From Carnegiea gigantea (Eukaryota; Streptophyta; Magnoliopsida; Caryophyllales; Cactaceae): DNA of 64,000 nucleotides. Shown in pieces: positions 58,282 to 64,000 of this stretch. Where the stretch lies: contig JAKOGI010000430.1 of NCBI GenBank assembly GCA_029747015.1, forward strand, positions 517,501-581,500, read 5' to 3'. How positions within the stretch are numbered: position 1 is the first letter of the stretch; every line of letters begins with the position of its first letter. Position numbers and translations under genes: made by a program. Under the pieces are notes generated by a model that saw only the letters and a program-made list of their open reading frames with translations, searched no databases and was not told the origin of the DNA.

Positions 58282-61200
58282 GGGATTAGTTGTCAGGGGT
58301 AGAACCATTGAGAAAGGGGGGACGGTAATAAGAAAAAGAACCGTTCTAAGTCAAGGAATCCTCACTCTAACAAAACCTGCCACTACTGCAACAAATTGGG
58401 TCATATCAAGGCTAACTATTGGAAATTAAAGAAAAAGAATGGGAAGGAGGATAAGGAGAAAACTGCTACAGCTGATTGTGTAGTAGAGTCGGAGTTTGAT
58501 GGTGATGTGTTACTTGCTACTTCTTTAGCTACCACCTCCGAAAGGGGAGTGGTTGTTGATTGGGTTTTAGATCCTGGTTGTACGTTTCACATGTGCCCTC
58601 ATAAGGACTGGTTTGTCACCTATGAGGCAGTTGACACTGGGGTGGTACTTATGGATAACAATGCTAAATGCAAAGTTGCAGGGATAGGTACTGTTCAGAT
58701 AAAAACCCATGATGGGACAATTAGAACATTGTCTAAAGTGCACCACATACCTGAAATGACTCGTTGTTTAATATCCTTGGGTACTCTTGAGACTAATAGT
58801 TGTAGGATTTCGATGGAAAATGGTGTCCTAAAGGTAACTAAGGGAGCCATGGTGATAATGAAGGGATTGAGGTAAGGCAATCTCTACATTCTACAAGGAA
58901 CTACAGTTACAGGTGTAGCTGCAGTTGGTACAATAGATGATACAAAGTTATGGCACATGAGGTTGGGCCATATGAGTGAGAAAGGGATGACCATTCTGGG
59001 TAAGAAAGGTTGTCTTGGTAACGCCAGTACGGATAAGCTCGATTTTTGTGATCACTGCGTCTTTGGGAAACAAAAGAGGGTGAGTTTCTCGAAAGCAACA
59101 CACCGTACTGAGGGGATCCTTGACTAAATTCATTCTGATCTGTGGGGTCCTTCAAAGGTTCCTTCTTGTGGAGGTAAGCGTTACATGTTAACTTTTGTTG
59201 ACGATTTCTCACGCAAGGTTTGGGTTTACTTCTTGAGGCAGAAAAATGAGACATTCTCCATGTTTAAGAAGTTCAAGGCTCTGGTTGAAAACTAGACTGG
59301 GAGAAAGATCAAGAAACTTAGGACTAACAATGGTCTTGAGTTCGTTGAGTCAGAGTTTGAAGAGTTCTGCAGGAAAAATGGCATAGCTAGGCACAAGACG
59401 TTGGTTGGCAAACCACAACAAAATGGGGTTGCAGAACGAATCAACAGGACTCTACTGGAGAAAGCTAGATGTATGCTTTCACATGTCGGGCTTTGGGATC
59501 GCAAGGCCTTTTGGGCAGAGGCTATTTCTACAGCCTGCTACCTGGTGAATCGTTCACCACACACCTCCATTGACTTCAAAATCTCAGAAGAAGTATGGTC
59601 AGGTAATCCTGTTGATTATTCTAATTTAAGAATATTTGGATGTTCTGTGTTTGCCCATGTGAATAATGAGAAATTAGTCCCTAGGGCTGTCAAATGCATG
59701 TTACTTGGATATGCATCTGAGTCTAAGGGATACCGCATGTGGTGTCCTGAGTCTAAGAAAGTAATTCAAAGCAGGGATGTTACTTTCAATAAGACTGCTA
59801 TGTTATCTTCTGGGAAGAATACTGTTGTTCCTTCTACTGATGCAGATAATCAGAAAGATGCCAATGTAGAGGTAGAGATGGAGACTGTTACAGCTCAAGG
59901 TGGAGCTACTAATCAACCCAATAGGGAGGCCCAGGTTACTGAACCTGGAACCATCAGTCCCAATCAACCTCAGGAGGAGGTTGCCCATTCTATAGCTCGT
60001 GATCGTCCTCGAAGGGAGATCAGGAGACCTGCCCGTTACAACGATGATGAGGGGCTGATAGCATATGCACTTTCAGTTGCAGAGGAAGTGCCTGAAGGTG
60101 CTGAACCTTCAAATTATACTGAAGTAATCACTTGCCCAAGTTCACCTAACTGGATCCTAGCTATGCAAGAAGAGATAGAAAGTCTGCAAAAGAACCGAAC
60201 ATGGGAACTCTGTGAACTGCCTAAAGGCCGAAGAGCCCTAACTGCCAAGTGGATCTACAAGAAGAAAGAAGGAATTCCTGGAGTTGAAGATGCAAGATGG
60301 AAGGCACGGTTGGTTGTTCGTGGTTGCAACCAAAGGGAAGGTATTAACTACAATGAGGTCTTCTCCCCTGTAGTTAGACATACCTCTATTCGAGTGCTTC
60401 TTGCATTTGTCACATTGTTTGACTTGGAGTTGGAGCAGCTTGATGTGAAAACCGCATTTCTACATGGAGAGCTGGAAGAAGAAATTTACATGAGACAACT
60501 TGAAGGGTTTGCAGTTCCTGGGAAGGAACAATTGGTATGTAAATTGCAAAAGTCCTTGTATGGACTCAAGCAAGCTCCAAGGCAGTGATATAAACATTTT
60601 GACATGTTTATGACTGGTAAAGGGTATACACATAGTAGATATGACAATTGTGTGTACTTTAGACAGTATTCTGATAGTACTTTTATTTATCTACTGCTGT
60701 ATGTCGATGATATATTGATTGCTTCTAAAGACAAGACCTTAATTGGCATGCTGAAATCTCAACTCAGTAAGGAGTTTGAGATGAAAGACTTGGGTGCAGC
60801 AAAGAAGATACTGGGCATGGAGATCCACAGGGATCGGAAAGCAGGTAAACTGTACTTATCTCAAGAACGGTACCTTGAGAAAGTACTAAGTAAATACAAT
60901 ATGAGCAACTGCAAGGCAGTTTCCACTCCACTTGCTGCACACTTCAGGCTATCTGCGGGATGCTGCCCGCAAACAGAGGAAGACATCAGAAGAATGTCCA
61001 ATGTACCTTATTCTAGTACTGTTGGTAGTTTGATGTATGCTATGGTTTGCACTAGACCAGACTTATCACATGCTGTAAGTGTGGTAAGTAGATATATGCA
61101 CAATCTTGGGAAAGATCACTGAGAAGCTGTGAAATGGATCCTTCGATATGTGAAGGGTACTATAGGGAAGAGGTTGGTGTTTGATAGAAACAAAGCTGGT

Positions 61201-61669
61201 ACATCCGATGTTGTAGGCTTTGTTGATGCTGATTATACTGGTGACTTGGATAGGAGGAGGTCCATATCTGGTTATATCTTCATCATGTGTGCAAGTGCTA
61301 TCTCCTGGAAAGCATCATTGCAGTATATTGCAGCCTTGTCTACTACTGACGCTGAGTACATTGATGCTACTGAAGGGGTGAAGGAAGCTACCTGGCTAAG
61401 GGGCCTTGTGATCGAGCTCGGAGTCCCACTCCGACTGTTGTTTTTCTGATAGTCAGAGTGCCATCTACCTGACTAAGAACGATGCCTACCACTCGAAGAC
61501 CAAGCATATTAGTGTGAAATACCACTACATTAGAGACACAGTTGCTGCAGGTGAAATAACAGTGAAGAAGGTTCACACGTCGGAAAATCCTGCAGATATG
61601 TTAACCAAGCCTCTACCATTGGCTAAGTTCGAGCATTGCTTGGACTTAGTGGGTATTCACAGCCACTAA
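58282..61669 (+). pseudogene. Ty1/copia gag-pol polyprotein, copy B, decayed
   Basis: One frame runs from the gag knuckle to near the end of pol, as in Tnt1. In order: a CCHC knuckle (58378-58419) whose last Cys is Tyr; protease with DPG (58570-58578) in place of the usual D-S/T-G; the integrase zinc finger (about 58950-59070, HX4H...CX2C); the integrase core with Asp at 59137, Asn in place of the second Asp at 59326-59328, and Glu at 59434; RT with YVDD; RNase H with DAD intact (61225). Breaks: a shift at the G run near 58316; stops at 58873 (TAA), 59125 (TAA), 59293 (TAG), 60586 (TGA) and 61120 (TGA); and 4-bp and 1-bp losses near 61427-61442 relative to copy A. The natural stop is TAA at 61667. 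Not functional. Confidence 0.93.
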
Positions 61670-61760
61670 GTGCCCATCGGGGCATTGCCCCTAGGGAGGG
61701 GGCGTCACCCTTCGGGGTGCGATGACGGAGTCAGAAAGTAGTGATTGGAGATTTTGGTCC

Positions 61761-61770
61761 AAGGTGGAGA
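61761..61770 (+). other. Polypurine tract of copy B
   Basis: AAGGTGGAGA, one T before the LTR, identical to copy A. Confidence 0.75.
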
Positions 61771-61771
61771 T

Positions 61772-62381
61772 TGTTGGGTTTCGTGGCCCAAAATCTAAGT
61801 ACCGGCATGGTGGGACCGTGCTACACAAGACACGGGCGTGTCAAGACGAAGAACGTCCAGTCGAAGAGGACAGAAAAACGGCACGGGGGTGCCGTGCCAT
61901 GTGGCACTGGGTGACCATGCCACGTGGCACGGTCGTGCCCCGTGTTTTTACACCGCCTCTTTCGGAAGGCGGTTAGGGTTCTGTTCGAAGGGAGATTCCA
62001 CCTGGCGGCAAGGGTTGCATGCTAAGGGGGAAAACCCTACTGTTTAGACCCTATATAAAGAGGGTCAAGCCTAGGATCTAAATAACTCCAGTACTCATAC
62101 ATACATTGAGAGGTAGAAGTACTTTGTGAGAGATTACAATAGAGAGGTTGTAATTCTACTCTTAGATCAAATCACTGTGGTGATTGTGATCGTGTTGTAT
62201 TCTTCCTACTCATAGTGAATTGTTCTGGTGCTGTCGCCGTCCGTGGTTTTTCCCGCATTGGGTTTTCCACGTTAAATCTCTTGTCTTCTTATTTCTGTTT
62301 TCTGTTATTCACTTGAATTCTGAATCTCTAACTCATCCTATCACTTCCGCTATTATTGTTGCTCTAATATTATTCCTAACA
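61772..62381 (+). repeat. 3' LTR of copia copy B (610 bp)
   Basis: TGTTGGG to CCTAACA, with one full CACGTG palindrome (61921-61926) and a TATA box (62051-62060). Colinear with the copy A LTR apart from one 18-bp unit and two compensating single-base indels. Confidence 0.92.
62051..62060 (+). promoter_or_regulatory. TATA box of copy B 3' LTR
   Basis: CTATATAAAG at the same position as in copy A. As the 5' LTR is truncated, this remaining promoter points out of the element into 62.4-64 kb. Confidence 0.6.
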
Positions 62382-62386
62382 ATATA
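62382..62386. repeat. Target-site duplication of copia copy B, right
   Basis: ATATA directly after the LTR CA. Confidence 0.7.
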
Positions 62387-62933
62387 TTCAACAGCATATC
62401 AGGACATGTTGTTTGTTTCCTGAGTTCTATTTTAAAGGTGTCTACCATGGTGCCAAATATTTTGCTTTATCAGTTATTTTATCTGCAATTCACAAATATT
62501 GTTTAATTATTCTTCTATTAGCTTGTATGGTAATTCTGTTCTATCGATGGTGGTTTTTGAGGGGGCAATTCTGGCTTGATAATGTTGCTAGCCTAACTTT
62601 CATTCCCTACTTTTTGGCTTCCTACTAGGTTTAATAGGTGTCCGCCATTTATTTCCTCTTCAGGTCAAAGCCCTAATTTGGCTGATCTCTCAAGCCTCCA
62701 AACTCTTATTCTTCTTCTTCCCAAATAAAGTTTGTTGCTTCCTGCTATCTGAATCAGGCTTGATCGATGTTCAAAAGGGGTTATTTCATATCTCGGATAA
62801 CTATCCAGTCTCAATGGCATTGCGAAGAAGCCCTGTTTCTGAAATTGAGGTAATTTCATTCTTTCATCTCACGTTAAATCATCTCGAAGCCCTTGTGTAT
62901 TTTTCTCTAATTTCTTGAAGCCTCAAACTCTAA
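62387..62933. other. Spacer, no confident gene
   Basis: A short possible first exon starts at ATG 62814 (MALRRSPVSEIE) and meets GTAATT at 62850. It follows a CT-rich leader-like stretch. With no further exon it is only a suggestion. Confidence 0.3.
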
Positions 62934-63329
62934 GGCTCTATTTGGTCCTTAGAAAATTTAGTGGAAAGAAAAGTTGAAGGAAAAAAAATGTGAAGGAAAA
63001 AAAATAGGGAGAAAATGAGTTTTTTTATTTTGTTTGGATTGAGGAAGAAATACAAGAATTTCGATGAAAAATTTGAATGTTGATAAACTCCTTAAATGAT
63101 ATTGATGTCATCTAAGTGATGTAAGGTTGGAGGAGGTTGAGAATTCTCCTCAAACTTTCCTCATAATTTTATGAGGAAAATTTTATCACTTGTTTCTAAC
63201 AAATTTTTCACCTAACTTTCTTTTATATTTTTTTTCTTTGTGATTTTCTCTAAACCAAACATAAGAAAAAAAAAGTAACTTTCTCAATTTTTTTCTTTCC
63301 ACCAAATTTTTCAAGGTCCAAACAAAGCC
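62934..63329. mobile_element. PIF/Harbinger-type MITE, 396 bp
   Basis: Ends GGCTCTATTTGGTCC and CCAAACAAAGCC are inverted repeats, flanked by TAA (62931-62933 and 63330-63332). Same family and orientation as 47407-47800. Confidence 0.88.
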
Positions 63330-63332
63330 TAA

Positions 63333-64000
63333 GTCTTTGTTTTTCTCAGACAAAAGGACTTGCGAGAGAGAGATATGATTATGACTGGCGGCTTGGTCGG
63401 GCGTTCGAGGAGGAGTTGGTGGCTGCTGGTGGTAGCCTAACATCTTGGTGGCATCTAATGCTTCTCTCAACGTTTCCTCAATCTCTCTTGATATCTTCAA
63501 CAGTGTAGTCTTTTTGTCTCTTTCTCCCCACTGATTACCCTTTAACTTAGAGTTTTAGTCTCGGTGAATCTTGAGCTGAATTCTTACTCGGAAGTTAGAG
63601 CTATTCGAATTCAACAATGAAAATTCATTTTCGCAAATTTACTTTCTTTGCTATGATTAATCCATCTAAATTTTGCAAACCCTTTGCTTTCAAATGTGAA
63701 CCCTAAGTCTACAATTGAGAGCGATTGCTGTTCACTCTGGATATACTATTAACTGAAGTTTCTGTGCACTATTCCAGGGGTATTGTTTGTGTAGGGTGAT
63801 ATTAGGAACTCTCAACAACGTTTTGGTTTTGCTGGTGTTAAGAATATAGAGAGCCATCATTTGTTTTACGAATGACTTCTTTTTCTGGCTTGCTGTCACA
63901 TTATTTAGGTATATATCTTCTTTCATAGATATATCTTCCTTCATAGATAATTGACCTTTTGGTGGGAGGAGCTCAGTGAATATGTTTTTGTTTCTATATA
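63333..64000. other. Window end, no gene seen
   Basis: A GA-rich tract near 63360-63380 and short frames only. A frame overlapping the MITE on the minus strand (63186-63500) is not considered real. Confidence 0.4.

Larger units (their letters stand above)
58176..62381 (+). mobile_element. Ty1/copia (Tnt1/Tork-like) element copy B, internally deleted
   Basis: 4206 bp from the first TG of a truncated 5' LTR to the CA of the 3' LTR, flanked by ATATA. A deletion removes the rest of the 5' LTR, the primer-binding site and most of gag. Same family and orientation as copy A at the window start. Because the target duplication persists, the deletion happened after insertion. Confidence 0.9.

Overview
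The window is plant nuclear DNA, most likely from an angiosperm with a repeat-rich genome. The evidence is Tnt1/Tork-like Ty1/copia retrotransposons, a 12.9-kb minus-strand element with tRNA-iMet priming and a chromovirus-type polypurine tract, two gag-like elements primed by tRNA-Asp, many hAT and PIF/Harbinger-type MITEs, and long AT, TAA and TG microsatellites. The species cannot be fixed from the sequence. Nothing is bacterial, viral or CRISPR-like.

Layout. 1-2491 is the 3' part of a copia element (copy A), followed by a ~480-bp AT/AC/TG microsatellite. About 3290-8971 is a minus-strand, tRNA-Asp-primed LTR element that lost its 3' LTR and is split by a 2-kb TIR element that itself holds two more elements. 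8972-13146 is AT-rich with MITEs and a (TAA)n block. 14364-14867 (minus) is the one convincing host gene, a 167-residue four-helix membrane protein. 15-22.4 kb holds GGGTTCGGGT-type repeats, a long (AT)n and a possible Helitron. 22688-25260 is a near-perfect four-copy tandem array of a 646-bp unit that includes the tail of a LINE. A broken RNase H domain lies at 26.6-26.9 kb, and a possible two-exon gene fragment at 29.2-29.7 kb.

32808-45702 is a complete 12.9-kb LARD-like element (4.06-kb LTRs, non-coding interior, 5-bp target duplication). 47196-55316 is a second tRNA-Asp-primed non-autonomous element with decayed gag-like ORFs. 56028-58131 is an hAT-type element containing a 1508-bp SIRE-like solo LTR. 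58176-62381 is copia copy B of the same family as A, deleted from inside its 5' LTR into gag. A PIF-type MITE at 62934-63329 completes the window.

The sequences do not form a pathway. The region is a nested transposon landscape around one small host gene, and most retroelement reading frames carry stops, frameshifts or catalytic substitutions. Its main value is as a well-resolved insertion record: paired LTRs, empty sites in sister LTRs and target duplications let the order of events be read. I found no convincing new biological system. The least explained items are the LARD interior, the gag-like ORF shared by the two tRNA-Asp-primed elements, the 646-bp array and the 29-kb fragment.
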